A DNA stretch of 64,000 bases, taken from the NCBI RefSeq assembly GCF_013178945.1, contig NZ_JABFDM010000003.1, forward strand, positions 496,001 to 560,000, in the 5' to 3' direction. Below the pieces are notes generated by a model. That model was not told the origin of the DNA. It worked only from the letters and a program-made list of their open reading frames with translations, and ran no database searches. A program made the position numbers and the translations under genes. The stretch comes from Bradyrhizobium aeschynomenes (GTDB taxonomy: Bacteria > Pseudomonadota > Alphaproteobacteria > Rhizobiales > Xanthobacteraceae). Below, piece after piece: positions 53,481-63,459 of the stretch; positions within the stretch are counted from its first letter, which is position 1, and each line of letters begins with the position of its first letter.

Positions 53481-53774
53481 CTATCCTCCCGAGAGCCGTG
53501 CGAAGTCGTCCAGCAATGCCGTCACCAGCGCGCGGTGCCGCGTGTCCTCAGCAGGCAAGCTCGCGGCATAGAGGGTGAGCAGATGCTGCGCTTTGACGGC
53601 GGCCTCGGGCCACGAGGCGGCAGGGACCGTCAGCATACGATGTTCGAGATCGGCTTCCCGCTCCCGTAGTTCTTTGAGTTGAGCCTCGACTTCGGCAACC
53701 GCACGCCGCAGGTCGGTCGCCTTCTGTGCCGCCATACCTCGATGCATGTCGAGATCGACCGGTTCATCAATCAT
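53481..53774 (-). CDS. small coiled-coil hypothetical protein
   Basis: 97 residues from ATG 53774. One long charged helix (ATDLRRAVAEVEAQLKELREREADLEHRML) gives a coiled coil at residues 18-45, followed by a short helical segment ending in LLDDFARLSGG. No catalytic or membrane motif. Length and style are those of rhizobial accessory proteins. Function unknown. Confidence 0.55.
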   Translation of the reverse strand: MIDEPVDLDMHRGMAAQKATDLRRAVAEVEAQLKELREREADLEHRMLTVPAASWPEAAVKAQHLLTLYAASLPAEDTRHRALVTALLDDFARLSGG

Positions 53775-54107
53775 TGACGGTGTCCGTATTCGCAGCTTGC
53801 CGATTGGCAATTGCGATCTGCCCGATCAACGGCGTCGCCTTGGCTCCGCAAGCGCGGTCTACGGCGCATCATGATCTTCGTAGCGAAGCCGCGAAAGGTC
53901 AGATCGCCCTTCTGTCACTTGCCATCATGCGCCCATCGCGCCGCAATAGCCAGGACATTCGTTGGCATGTCGCGCAAGAACGGCGACGCAGCCGGTCCCC
54001 TCCGATACGTGGCGCGTTCGTGTCCGGTGCTGACGCGCGCGCAGCAATTCTGTTCAGAAGCTTCGATCGGTGAGTGAGGAGGCCGGTCCTTGCCCCGGAG
54101 GATTCGA
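53775..54107. other. intergenic region without a supported gene
   Basis: 333 bases between the coiled-coil gene and the end of the chemosensory operon. No convincing frame, repeat or terminator was seen. The operon's transcription must end here or run on into the small minus-strand genes. Confidence 0.4.
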
Positions 54108-56462
54108 TCAGGCGGTTAGACTTCCGCAGTCAGCGAGCAGATCCCTGATGTGCTTGGCGAGGCTGTCCATGTCAAATGGCTTGGTGAGGATCGCCATTCC
54201 CTTATCCAGCCCGGGAGCGTCCATCACGGCTTTCTCGGCATAGCCCGTAATGAATAGTATCTTCAGGCTGGGACGCGCGGTGCGACTGAAATCCGCCAAT
54301 TGCCGCCCGTTCATTCCGCCAGGTAAGCCGACGTCGGTGACGAGAAGATCGACACGGGCGTCGGAACAAAGAACCCGCAGTGCGCTTGCGCCATCGGCGG
54401 ACTCGATCGTGCGATAACCGAGTTCAGCGAGCACTTCGCCGACGAGCATTCGCACCGACGGCTCGTCGTCCACGATGAGTACCGTCTGGCCAGCATCGGC
54501 GCGAGGCGCTTGCGAAAGCGTCGGTAGCTCGCCCTGAGGGTGTTCTTGGCCATGAAACCTCGGCAGAAAGAGATGGATGGTCGTTCCTTCTCCAAGGATG
54601 GACTCGATCCGCACCTGCCCGCCCGATTGCTTGGCGAAACCATAGATCATGGACAGACCGAGACCGGTCCCCTGGCCGAGGGGCTTGGTCGTATAGAACG
54701 GATCAAAGGCCCTCTTGACGACCTCGCTGCTCATGCCAGTTCCGGTATCCGAAACGGACAGGCGCACGTATTCGCCGGTGATCATTTCGGAAGACAACGC
54801 ATTGGCACTGTCGACGAAGCTGTTGACGGTCTCGATCGTGAGCCTGCCGCCGTCCGGCATCGCGTCGCGCGCATTGATGCAGAGATTGAGCAAGGCGTTC
54901 TCAAGCTGATTGGGGTCGACGAGCGTGATCCAGAGATCCGCGCTGTCGGCGACCGAAACCGTTACGGAGGGGCCGACGGTGTTCCTGATCAGGTCGGCCA
55001 TTCCGCCGACGAGCTTGTTGACCTCGGTCGCCTTGGGATCGAGCGTCTGGCGTCTGGAAAATGCCAGCAGGCGATGGGTCAACGCCGCGGCGCGGTTGGT
55101 CGCGCCCTGTGCCGTTGATATGTAGCGATCGACGTCCTTGTAGCGGCCCTGTGAAATGCGGAGCTTCAGGAGTTCGAGCGCTCCCGAAATCCCCGCCAGA
55201 AGGTTGTTGAAGTCGTGCGCCAGCCCTCCGGTCAGCTGTCCCACGGCTTCCATCTTCTGGGCATGCCGCAAGGCCTCCTCAGCCTCGGCAAGGGCATCCT
55301 GCTGGCGGCGTTGTTCGGTGACGTCGCGCGCGACGCAATAGAGCAGCCCTTCGACGTTGATCGCCGTCCATGACAGCACCCGATAGTCGTTCTCACGCGT
55401 TCGAAAGCTGCTTTCGAAATCCGCCGTCTGCTCGGCGGCCGCCAGTTTGCTGACGGCGTCACGCAGCTTCGGACGGTCTTCCGGGCGCTGCAGCCAGTCG
55501 GAGGTCCTTCCCAGGATATCGGCCGGCAGCCATCCGAGGACCTTCGTCCATGCAGGGTTGATGCTGATCCATCGGCCATCGGCGGCTGCCACGCCGAGCA
55601 TATCGCGACTGACCTGCCATATGCGGTCCCGCTCCTGCGTGCGGTCTGCCACCCGCTGTTCCAGATTGAGGTTCAGGTCGCGCAGTTCCGTCACTGCGGT
55701 ATGGCGTTCGTTGACGTCGCGCAGGATGGCCGTGACGAATATCCGGCCTGCGCTCGACCATTGCGATGCCGATACGTCGAGGAACGTCCTGCTGCCGTCC
55801 TTGCGCCGTGCAACCAACTCGACCGAAGGGGAAGGATTGCCGTTCAGCGCTGTCCGCCAGAGGTCCTCCCACCGACAACGTTCCTCGAACAGCCTTCCCA
55901 GCGAGAATCCCACGAGTTCGGATCGGCGATATTGCGTTTCGCGCGCCGCAGCTGGATTGGCGAACTGGACGATGCCGTTGACGTCCAGGGTGACGATGAC
56001 GTCCGAAGCACTCTCGACGACGGCGTCATAGCGTGCATTCTGCCGCTCGCGGAGAACGCGCTCGCGCTGTGCGGAGACGGTCACATCGGCGATCTGCAGC
56101 AGGCAATGCGAATAGGGCGGATGCGAGCCGAGGGGACGGGCCGTCGCGTTGTGGATCAGCGGGAGCCCAGCCCGCGTCCGCAGCGGCAACAGGTCCGGAT
56201 GCAGCGAATGGGTCAGAAGGGCAGAGGAGCCTAACGTAAGAGCGTCAGCGATGCAGATTGACAACTGGTCGAGCGAGGCATCTGGAAATAGCGCAGGCAG
56301 GCTTCGTCCGACGGCTTGCTCAGGCGCAATGCCGCTTGCCGATTGAAGCCAGTGGTTCCAGAAGGCGATGCGTTGATGACGATCGAGCACCACGACGCCC
56401 GAATCCAATGCGTCGAAGGCGTCGGCAAGTTGAATTCGTTCAAGTTCGCTGATTGCCAACAT
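54108..56462 (-). CDS. PAS-hybrid histidine kinase with receiver domain
   Basis: 784 residues from ATG 56462 (a TTG lies upstream at 56501). Three PAS modules: DSGVVVLDRHQRIAFWNHWL, ASDVIVTLDVNGIVQFANPAA and MLGVAAADGRWISINPAW. HisKA box GQLTGGLAHDFNNLLAGISG, HATPase (NLCINARDAMPDGG, DTGTGM, GTGLGLSMIYGFAK), and a C-terminal receiver (LIVDDEPSVRML, LLVTDVGLPGG). No membrane helix, so it is cytoplasmic. It overlaps the cheC gene by 23 bases and is the last gene of the chemosensory operon, probably an output or feedback kinase. Confidence 0.88.
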   Translation of the reverse strand: MLAISELERIQLADAFDALDSGVVVLDRHQRIAFWNHWLQSASGIAPEQAVGRSLPALFPDASLDQLSICIADALTLGSSALLTHSLHPDLLPLRTRAGLPLIHNATARPLGSHPPYSHCLLQIADVTVSAQRERVLRERQNARYDAVVESASDVIVTLDVNGIVQFANPAAARETQYRRSELVGFSLGRLFEERCRWEDLWRTALNGNPSPSVELVARRKDGSRTFLDVSASQWSSAGRIFVTAILRDVNERHTAVTELRDLNLNLEQRVADRTQERDRIWQVSRDMLGVAAADGRWISINPAWTKVLGWLPADILGRTSDWLQRPEDRPKLRDAVSKLAAAEQTADFESSFRTRENDYRVLSWTAINVEGLLYCVARDVTEQRRQQDALAEAEEALRHAQKMEAVGQLTGGLAHDFNNLLAGISGALELLKLRISQGRYKDVDRYISTAQGATNRAAALTHRLLAFSRRQTLDPKATEVNKLVGGMADLIRNTVGPSVTVSVADSADLWITLVDPNQLENALLNLCINARDAMPDGGRLTIETVNSFVDSANALSSEMITGEYVRLSVSDTGTGMSSEVVKRAFDPFYTTKPLGQGTGLGLSMIYGFAKQSGGQVRIESILGEGTTIHLFLPRFHGQEHPQGELPTLSQAPRADAGQTVLIVDDEPSVRMLVGEVLAELGYRTIESADGASALRVLCSDARVDLLVTDVGLPGGMNGRQLADFSRTARPSLKILFITGYAEKAVMDAPGLDKGMAILTKPFDMDSLAKHIRDLLADCGSLTA

Positions 56463-57102
56463 CGATCCCGACGCCTGTCTCTCGTTGGATGAACTCGTCA
56501 AGCAGAAGGCGCAGGGCGGTCAGTGAGGGGAGATCCATGATCATCGCGATATAGCCACTGATATCGCGCTCGCGAACCGCGAAGTTGATGAAAAGGAACA
56601 TGACGACATCGCCAGCCTCCGACGTCGGCGCCAGGCTGAAGAAGGTCGAGGCATTGCCGCGCAAGACTTCCGGCAGCGACATCTTGAGACCCCGATTGAG
56701 CAGATTGGCGATCGTGGCAAGGCAACTGTTGAGCAGGATGTTGCCGGTCTCTGCGAGCGCTTCCTGCTCGAGCTCGATGATGTCCTCGAGCGGGAGATCG
56801 CCTCCCGTGATGGCGCGGACCAGTTCGAGACTCTTCGTTTCCGGGAAGATCAGAAGCGCGCGGCCGGTGATGTCGCCCTCGAAGACCTGATGCACGGCCA
56901 CCAGATCGGACATTTCGCGCTTGCTGAGAACGGCGACCGCGTGAGCGCGGCTTCGTAGCGAAACCGTCGGCACCGACAGGTGTACCTGCGCACCAACCAT
57001 ATCTCGAAGGCTCAAGGCAGCGCGGCTGACTCCGAGATTCACAAGCTCGGTGAGCGCGTCGAGTTGCAACTCTGTCAGCAACTCGGCGGGCGCTGCGGTC
57101 AT
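56440..57102 (-). CDS. cheC: CheC-like phosphatase
   Basis: 220 residues. Two pseudo-symmetric helix motifs: LDALTELVNLGVSRAALSL and EALAETGNILLNSCLATIANLL, each with the Glu-x2-Asn pair that CheC/CheX/FliY use to remove phosphate from CheY-P. The start overlaps the cheY stop by four bases (ATGA). This strongly suggests it dephosphorylates the adjacent small CheY. CheC is unusual in alphaproteobacteria, where phosphate sinks are more common. Confidence 0.8.
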   Translation of the reverse strand: MTAAPAELLTELQLDALTELVNLGVSRAALSLRDMVGAQVHLSVPTVSLRSRAHAVAVLSKREMSDLVAVHQVFEGDITGRALLIFPETKSLELVRAITGGDLPLEDIIELEQEALAETGNILLNSCLATIANLLNRGLKMSLPEVLRGNASTFFSLAPTSEAGDVVMFLFINFAVRERDISGYIAMIMDLPSLTALRLLLDEFIQRETGVGIDVGNQRT

Positions 57103-57482
57103 GCCTGTCCTTTTTCTAGCTTTCCTGCGGCCATCTTCAGAAATGCGCCCAGCGCCTGTTCGTTCAGTGGCTTTGGTAGAAATATAGCCCCGATGTGCTC
57201 GGCCTTCGCGACGATCTCTGTCTGATGGTTCGCCGAAACGATGGCGAGTGGCGTCGTCGGACAGAGCCTCAGCAGATCGGCGGCAAGCTGCAGGCCGTCC
57301 CGTCCGGGCATGTTGAAGTCCAGGATCGCAATGTCGAACGCCGCCTCTTTGGCGAGCGCAATCGCTTCATCGCCGTTTCCGGCCTCAACTTGCGCCCAAT
57401 CCGGGTGGAGGGCCCTCAGTGCCTTTGTCGCCGCCATGCGCGCAAGCTTGCTGTCGTCGACGATCAGGAGCGTGTAAGGCAT
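57099..57482 (-). CDS. cheY: CheY-like single-domain response regulator
   Basis: 127 residues from ATG 57482. Receiver motifs: TLLIVDDSKLARM (acidic pair), DIAILDFNMPGRDGL (phospho-Asp), PLAIVSANH (Ser/Thr switch) and FLPKPL (Lys). No output domain. Its start lies inside the end of the STAS-like gene (19-base overlap). It likely shuttles phosphate from CheA, with the neighbouring CheC as phosphatase. Confidence 0.88.
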   Translation of the reverse strand: MPYTLLIVDDSKLARMAATKALRALHPDWAQVEAGNGDEAIALAKEAAFDIAILDFNMPGRDGLQLAADLLRLCPTTPLAIVSANHQTEIVAKAEHIGAIFLPKPLNEQALGAFLKMAAGKLEKGQA

Positions 57483-57811
57483 GCCTTCTCCGGAACAGCA
57501 CGACATTCGGATCCGAATGCTCCGATCGGTTGTTGCATCTTCGGTGCGGCAGGGGAAGCATTTCCTCGGTCAAATGGGCCGAATGCAGGGCCTTTAAGCC
57601 CCTTCAGGAGTGTGCCGGCAGGTGGGCCGCGGAGCGGTCGCATCGCGGCCAGCAAGACCTGGATGACGGCGGCATGAGCGGTGTCGCAGTTGCGCCAATC
57701 GATGGGGGCGATCGGATTGGCCAGGAGCAGTTGCAGCAATGGTTCAGCGTCGTCGACGGAGCAGGCGCCGATCAGTTGTATCGCTCCGCTTTGGTTCAGA
57801 ACGACCGTCAT
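57464..57811 (-). CDS. small STAS-like domain protein in the che operon
   Basis: 115 residues. TVVLNQSGAIQLIGACSVDDAEPLLQLL, ANPIAPIDWRNCDTAHAAVIQVLLAA and LRGPPAGTLL follow the strand-helix pattern of STAS/anti-anti-sigma (SpoIIAA-like) proteins. The typical phosphorylated Ser is not obvious; an Asp-Thr pair sits in the equivalent loop. Overlaps cheA and cheY. A protein-interaction switch controlled by CheA is plausible. A C-terminal Pro/Arg-rich tail is present. Confidence 0.7.
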   Translation of the reverse strand: MTVVLNQSGAIQLIGACSVDDAEPLLQLLLANPIAPIDWRNCDTAHAAVIQVLLAAMRPLRGPPAGTLLKGLKGPAFGPFDRGNASPAAPKMQQPIGAFGSECRAVPEKACLTRS

Positions 57812-59832
57812 CCGAGCAGTTCCTCAGCATTCAGAACGATCAGGACCCGACCGTCGCCCAACAAACTGGTGCCTGCTATGCCGCGTACCCCGGCCAGCAG
57901 TCCGTCCATTGGCGTCAGCATCACGTCCATCCGCTCGCCCAGCCGGTCCACTTCCAGCCCGGCCATTTGAGTTTCCACCGACATCACGACGATCCTAGCC
58001 TCCGTGGAGGCCGATCGTTCCTGCCGAAAGCCCAGCGCGTGCGCGAGGTCGATGAGCGGCAGAGTGCGATTCCGCAGCACGACCGCGTGGCCGGATCCGA
58101 TCTGAATAACCCGATCGCGATGCACGCTCGTCGTCTCCACGATCGTATCGAGTGGCAGACCGCAGACCTGACCGGCCACCTCAACCGTCATGATGGCCGT
58201 CTTCATCAGGCTGAAAGGAAGAACCAGAGAGATGCAGGTTCCGACACGGTCCCGGGTCTCGAGGACGACTCTCCCTCCGAGGCGCTCGATGTTCGTCTTC
58301 ACCGTATCCATGCCGACGCCACGGCCCGACAACTCGGTGATCGCGCTGGCCGTCGAAAAGCCGGGCAGAAAGATCAGATTTGCCGCCTCGGCGTCCGCCA
58401 TTGCAGCCAAGACGCCGGGTCCTGCAATCTGCCGTTCGGCAGCCACGGCGCGCACGCGAGCCACATCGACTCCGCCACCGTCGTCTCGGACATCGACCAC
58501 CACGCTGTCGGCATCGCGGCGGGCCCGTAGGACGACGGTGCCCATGGCCGGCTTGCCTGCCGCTTCGCGGCTGTGCGGATCTTCGATGCCGTGATCGATC
58601 GCATTGCGCAGAATGTGCAGCAACGGCTCGAACAAAGCTTCGACGATCATGGCATCTGCCTCGGTGTCGTCCCCTTCGCTCACCAGCCTGACGCTCTTGC
58701 CGACACTGGCCGAAATTTCCTTCACCAACTTGGGAAATCGCCGAAAGACGGAGCGCAGCGGGAGAACGCGGATGCGCAGCACCGCCGTCTGTAGTTCTGT
58801 CGCCAATCGCTCGAACTGAGCGTGTTGTTGACGCAGCGACGCTGCGAGGGCTCCCGATGTCGTATCGTTCTGACTGAGCCTGGCGGAGTGTCCGAGCGCG
58901 TTCTTGAGGACGATCAATTCGCCGGTCAGCTTGACCAGGGTATCAATCCTGCTCATCGCGACGCGCAAGGCCGCGGGTGAATGAGCGGGCAGGGGCAGGT
59001 CCGCCTGGACAGAAGCAGGATCGGTTGTCATCAGCGACCTCTCGATCGCCTCGACCGCGGGCGCGGCGCTATGCTCTCCGAGCACTGTCGTCACGGCAAC
59101 GCCGCCCGGTGGATCCAATTCGCGTATCTCCGTCACGCCGAGGGCGCCGGCCGCCGCTGCCCGAACGTCTTCGCCGGATGCCGCCATCACCACGACGAGA
59201 TCGAGGTGGCAGCTGAACGGATTCATGATCTCGAGCGCAGCCGCCGACCCGGTGAGGCAAGCGTCGATGCTGATCACATTGGGGAGCGCAGCAACGAAGG
59301 CCAGCGGGTCGTGAGCTTGAAAGAAGGCATCCTGATCCGGAACGTATCGGAGCGCGGTACGTGGCCGGCCGATCGCCTCCAGCGCCGAGGCGTCCAACCG
59401 GTCCAGCCAATCGCCGGCTTCAGGCAAGGAGGCCTGAGCGTGCTCATCGTCATCGCGTGACGCGTGCAGGCGCGCGATCATGTCGTTGGCGTCGAGCTCT
59501 GCACCGATTGGTGTCTCGCCGCGCGCCTGCATGGCATCCAGCCATCGCGAGGTCAGGTCGAGGCAGGCGAGACACGGATCGAGCACATCCGGAGGAATCG
59601 AGGCTTCGGACGACCGGCCCGCGGCGAGGACATCTTCTGCCGCGTGCAGGAGCCGCGCCATCGCGGCGAAGTCGACGATGCCGGCGCCCCCCTTCAGGGT
59701 ATGAAAAGCCCGAAGCGCGCCGTTCAGCCGATCACGATCGGCCGGATTTTGGCCGAGCGCGAGCAGATCGTCTATCGCCTGAGCGACCAGCTCGCGGGAC
59801 TCCAGGAGGAACTGTTCCATGAACTCGTTCAT
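57808..59832 (-). CDS. cheA: chemotaxis histidine kinase CheA
   Basis: 674 residues. HPt domain at the N-terminus with RAFHTLKGGAGIV (phospho-His44). A linker holds a possible regulatory or P2-like domain, and dimer helices MSRIDTLVKLTGELIVLKNAL follow. Kinase ATPase: LRNAIDHGIEDPHSREAAGKP, VDVRDDGGGVDV and ELSGRGVGMDTVKTNI. A CheW-like domain is C-terminal (MKTAIMTVEVAGQVCGLPLDTIVET). It autophosphorylates under receptor control and feeds CheY and CheB. Overlaps the STAS gene by four bases. Confidence 0.92.
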   Translation of the reverse strand: MNEFMEQFLLESRELVAQAIDDLLALGQNPADRDRLNGALRAFHTLKGGAGIVDFAAMARLLHAAEDVLAAGRSSEASIPPDVLDPCLACLDLTSRWLDAMQARGETPIGAELDANDMIARLHASRDDDEHAQASLPEAGDWLDRLDASALEAIGRPRTALRYVPDQDAFFQAHDPLAFVAALPNVISIDACLTGSAAALEIMNPFSCHLDLVVVMAASGEDVRAAAAGALGVTEIRELDPPGGVAVTTVLGEHSAAPAVEAIERSLMTTDPASVQADLPLPAHSPAALRVAMSRIDTLVKLTGELIVLKNALGHSARLSQNDTTSGALAASLRQQHAQFERLATELQTAVLRIRVLPLRSVFRRFPKLVKEISASVGKSVRLVSEGDDTEADAMIVEALFEPLLHILRNAIDHGIEDPHSREAAGKPAMGTVVLRARRDADSVVVDVRDDGGGVDVARVRAVAAERQIAGPGVLAAMADAEAANLIFLPGFSTASAITELSGRGVGMDTVKTNIERLGGRVVLETRDRVGTCISLVLPFSLMKTAIMTVEVAGQVCGLPLDTIVETTSVHRDRVIQIGSGHAVVLRNRTLPLIDLAHALGFRQERSASTEARIVVMSVETQMAGLEVDRLGERMDVMLTPMDGLLAGVRGIAGTSLLGDGRVLIVLNAEELLG

Positions 59833-59953
59833 CGGCCCTCGCCTGACACGAGAATGCTGTCATCAGCAGGCATGCGTTGCCTGATGGGCTTCCGCACGTC
59901 GTCGTCCGCGCGGATAGGGTCGTCCACGCGAGTTCGCCGTCTGGCCGGCTTGC

Positions 59954-60802
59954 TCACGCGCCGGCCCCATGCGGCCTTCGATAGACGATGGCGTCGGCAT
60001 ATCTGCAGACCTCGAAAAGCGGCGAGATCCGGCTCATCGACTCGGTATGTCCCAGGCAGATGAACCCGCCAGGCAGGAGATTGTCGTAAAGGTTCTCCGC
60101 GGCGATCCGGCGCGACTGTTCGTCGAAGTAGATCAGCATGTTTCTGCAGAAGATCACGTCGAATCCGCCTTGCGGGCGCGTCTGCCCGCTGTCGACGAGA
60201 TTGACCCGCGAGAAGCGGACGGACCGCCGCAATTCGTCCAGGATCAGCCAGCGCTCGTCATCGAGCTCTTGAAAATAGCGCCGGATCAATTGGGGCGAGA
60301 GCTTCATGAGCGCTCTCCTGCCGAAGATGCCTTGCTCCGCTGCTTGAAGCGCGTCCGTATCGATGTCCGAGCCGACGATGTCGATCTCGTAGGCGTCGAC
60401 GTCCTTCCAGTTTTCCAGCAGCCAGATCGCGAGGGAATAGGGTTCCTCGCCCGTCGAACACGGCGCGGACCAGATCCGGATCCTATCGCCCGGACGCTTC
60501 TCCGCCACGCGCCGTTCGAGCAGGTCTGTGGTCAGACAGGCCAGTTGATGATCCTCACGATAGAAGTAGGTTTCGTTGACGGTGAAAGCGTTGATCAGGC
60601 TCTCCGCCTCATTGTCAGCGTCGAGGCGCAGATGAGCGAAATAATCGGCGAAAGATCGGTACGACGTCGCGGACATCCGCTCGAAGACACGCCGTTCGAC
60701 GTAGTAGCGCTTCGCTTCCGTAAACACCATGCCGGTCCGGCGATACAGGAATTCGGCAAGTCTGCTCAGTTCTGCTGTTGTGAGCGGCGGTGGATCAGCC
60801 AT
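59954..60802 (-). CDS. cheR: chemotaxis methyltransferase CheR
   Basis: 282 residues. N-terminal helical domain (LAEFLYRRTGMVFTEAKRYYVE), then NAFTVNETYFYREDHQ, IRIWSAPCSTGEEPYSLAI (SAM binding), GSDIDTDALQAAEQGIFGRR and FDVIFCRNMLIYFDEQSR. It methylates glutamates on the operon's MCP using SAM. Start at ATG 60802, 72 bases after the cheB stop. Confidence 0.92.
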   Translation of the reverse strand: MADPPPLTTAELSRLAEFLYRRTGMVFTEAKRYYVERRVFERMSATSYRSFADYFAHLRLDADNEAESLINAFTVNETYFYREDHQLACLTTDLLERRVAEKRPGDRIRIWSAPCSTGEEPYSLAIWLLENWKDVDAYEIDIVGSDIDTDALQAAEQGIFGRRALMKLSPQLIRRYFQELDDERWLILDELRRSVRFSRVNLVDSGQTRPQGGFDVIFCRNMLIYFDEQSRRIAAENLYDNLLPGGFICLGHTESMSRISPLFEVCRYADAIVYRRPHGAGA

Positions 60803-60874
60803 CTGTGGGCGTGCGCGGATGCGAGCGGTGGCGACTTTGATGCGGCTCGGAGCAGAGCCCGTTGACCACCTGCA

Positions 60875-61942
60875 TCAGCCTACCAATTTTCTGAGCTGTG
60901 CCGCAATCTTGTGGAGCGGAACGACATAATCGGCGCCGCCTGCCTTCACGAGCTCGCCCGGCATGCCCCAAACCACGGCTGTCTCCTCCGCCTCGGCGAT
61001 CGTTTTTGCCCCTTGCGCGTGGATCAGGGCCATCGCCTCAGCTCCGTCATTGCCCATGCCCGTCATCAACACGCCGATCAACTGACGGGGATCGAGTTGG
61101 TTCAGTGCGCTGCGCACCATCCGGTCGGTGCTGGGGTGCCAGGGGTAGCCGCTCTGCGCAGGGGCTGCCATGCCGACCAGATCGCCCGCGCGCCGGGAAA
61201 TGACGACGTCCGCATCACCGCGGCCGATATAGGCACAGCCCGGCTTCAGCGCGACGGATGTCCGGATCTCCTGCACGGCGAGCTGGCTGATCCCGTCGAG
61301 ACGACGGGCAAAGGCGGCTGTGAATGTCGCGGGCATGTGTTGTGCGATGACAATGGGCCATGGAAACGTTGCTGGCAGTGCCGTGAGCAGCATCTCGAGC
61401 GCAGGAGGCCCACCGGTCGACGTTCCGACCAGAACAAGGCCCTCGCCCCTTGCGGCGGGCCTTGCCTTCCTGACTGGTGCACGGAGGGCGCCGGAGGTTT
61501 GCCCCGTTCGATGTCGAACTCTTTCACGAAGCCGCAGCGAGCTCCTCAGCCTGGCACCCGCCGCGGCCCGCACCTTTTCGATCAGCGGCTGCGCCATATC
61601 GGCGATGCGGAGAGAAACCGCTCCGGTCGGTTTGGTGACGAAATCCACGGCGCCGAGACGCAGGGCCTCGAGCGTCGCTTCTGCACCGGCGGCCGTTGCT
61701 GATGACACCATGACGACCGGGCACGGATGCTCGACCATGATCCTGTCGAGACAGGCAAGCCCGTCCATTTCGGGCATGTGGACGTCCAGAGTCACGACGT
61801 CTGGACGCGCCAGTGCAATCAGCCCAAGCGCTTCGCTGCCATTGCGCGCGAACTGGATGCTGAAATCAGGCTCCGTCGCGAACATCTGGCCGATCAGCTT
61901 GCGGGCCAGGGCAGAGTCGTCGACGACGAGGAGCTTGATCAC
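60875..61942 (-). CDS. cheB: chemotaxis methylesterase CheB
   Basis: 355 residues from GTG 61942. N-terminal receiver: LLVVDDSALARKLIGQMF and DVVTLDVHMPEMDGLACL. A linker follows, then the esterase: VLVGTSTGGPPALEML (nucleophile Ser), PIVIAQHMPATFTAAFARRL (His) and MTGMGNDGAEAM (Asp). It demethylates or deamidates receptor glutamates and adapts the signalling. Overlaps the triple-CheW gene by four bases. Confidence 0.92.
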   Translation of the reverse strand: MIKLLVVDDSALARKLIGQMFATEPDFSIQFARNGSEALGLIALARPDVVTLDVHMPEMDGLACLDRIMVEHPCPVVMVSSATAAGAEATLEALRLGAVDFVTKPTGAVSLRIADMAQPLIEKVRAAAGARLRSSLRLRERVRHRTGQTSGALRAPVRKARPAARGEGLVLVGTSTGGPPALEMLLTALPATFPWPIVIAQHMPATFTAAFARRLDGISQLAVQEIRTSVALKPGCAYIGRGDADVVISRRAGDLVGMAAPAQSGYPWHPSTDRMVRSALNQLDPRQLIGVLMTGMGNDGAEAMALIHAQGAKTIAEAEETAVVWGMPGELVKAGGADYVVPLHKIAAQLRKLVG

Positions 61943-63459
61943 GGCCTGATTTTCCGGGACGTTTTACCGCGATCCTTGCCGAATGCATCAAGTAGATCGC
62001 GCTCGGAGCGCGTGAGAAGAGTGGAGGGGTCCAGCAACAGCAGGATCCTGCCGGACGCTTCGAGATTGATGACGGAACGCACCACGTCGTGGCTATCGCC
62101 GGCCAGGTCGGGCGAGGACGTGATCTGATTCGGGGAGCATCGAAGAACCTCCAAAACGCTGTCCACGATCAGGCCGGCCCGGTGCCTGTCGGTGCGAACC
62201 ACGACCAGCCGCTTGCCGGTCGTGGCGATCGAAGACGGCATGTCGAAGCGGCGGCGCTGATCGATCACAGGCAGCACCTCGCCCCGCAGATTGATGACGC
62301 CTTCGAGGAATTCGGGCGCTTTGGGCAAACGGGTGATTTGATCGGGCACCCGCGCAACCTCGTCCACCGCGTCGATCGGAAGCGCGAACTCGTCATTGTC
62401 GAGCCGGAACACCAGGAAGCGCAACTCGACAACTTCGTCTTCCGGCGCGTGTCGCTGGGTCGACTTGATCGTGGCATCGCTTTGCGCCAAGGTCTTCATG
62501 ACGTCCTCCCGCAACAAGCGGTCCGGAGCGAGGATCGCGATGAGCCTGTCGTTGGCAGCGCGATAGATCTCCTTGACCTGCGTTTCGCCGCCCAAGCGCG
62601 CTGCCAGAACGGGAGGTAGCTTCTCCAAGCGTTCCACATCGACGGAAATCACGGCGCGTATCCGGTCGGCGACGAAGCCGATCAGGACGTCGTCGAACGA
62701 CACGATCAGAGCCTGTTCGCCGCGGCCGGCTGCGGCTGGCAGGTCGAGCAGGCGCCGCAGCGACAACAGGGGCAGAAGGCGATCGTGGTAGGCCACGATG
62801 CCGAGGACTGCGTCGTCGCTTCCTGGCACGATCGTCAGATGGGCGGGCGTCGCGACGATCTCCCGGATTGCGCCGAGAGGCAGCGCATACTCCTGACCCG
62901 CGACATCGAATGTCACCACACGTGCTCTCACAGTGTTCGCCAGAGCGCAGGCGGGGGCGCGTGAAACGGCACCGACATCTGCCTTTTGCAAGCTCGTTGT
63001 CCTGGCCACGAATGCAACGCGCAACAGCTCTGGAATATCGAGGATCTTGACAACGTCGGATTTGCTTTCGAACACGCCTTGAAGACGTTCGCCCGTGCTC
63101 GCGGCGACGTCGGCTTCCGCCGTTCTGATGGCTTCATGCGCGATTCGCACGAGGTCGGAGACCTCGTCTACTGCCAAGGCAACCGGCGATGTCCCCTGGA
63201 GTACAATCAGGCGGGAGGCCGGGGTGGCAGCCGCTTCACTCCGTCCCAGCAGAGCCCGCACGCTCGCCACGGGAAGGACCGACCCGCGCAGATTGGCCAA
63301 TCCCATCAGGCTTTGCGGCGCCTGAGGCACGCGGGCGATGGCCGGCAGCCGCATGACTTCCGACACCGAATCTGCCGGCACCGCGTAGAGATGTCCTGCG
63401 CTCCTGAAGGTCAGAAACCGCGGGTCACGAGCTGCGCCAGACGTTCTGAACTCATCCAT
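61939..63459 (-). CDS. triple CheW-domain coupling protein
   Basis: 506 residues made of three CheW modules. First: FLTFRSAGHLYAVPADSVSEVMRLPAIARVP and LANLRGSVLPVASVRALL. Second: VVTFDVAGQEYALPLGAIREIVATP and DRLLPLLSLRRLL. Third: FLVFRLDNDEFALPIDAVDEVARVPDQI and GVINLRGEVLPVIDQRRRF. A single CheW is about 150 residues; three in tandem are rare. It should scaffold several receptor or kinase contacts in one array. It overlaps both neighbours in the operon. Confidence 0.88.
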   Translation of the reverse strand: MDEFRTSGAARDPRFLTFRSAGHLYAVPADSVSEVMRLPAIARVPQAPQSLMGLANLRGSVLPVASVRALLGRSEAAATPASRLIVLQGTSPVALAVDEVSDLVRIAHEAIRTAEADVAASTGERLQGVFESKSDVVKILDIPELLRVAFVARTTSLQKADVGAVSRAPACALANTVRARVVTFDVAGQEYALPLGAIREIVATPAHLTIVPGSDDAVLGIVAYHDRLLPLLSLRRLLDLPAAAGRGEQALIVSFDDVLIGFVADRIRAVISVDVERLEKLPPVLAARLGGETQVKEIYRAANDRLIAILAPDRLLREDVMKTLAQSDATIKSTQRHAPEDEVVELRFLVFRLDNDEFALPIDAVDEVARVPDQITRLPKAPEFLEGVINLRGEVLPVIDQRRRFDMPSSIATTGKRLVVVRTDRHRAGLIVDSVLEVLRCSPNQITSSPDLAGDSHDVVRSVINLEASGRILLLLDPSTLLTRSERDLLDAFGKDRGKTSRKIRP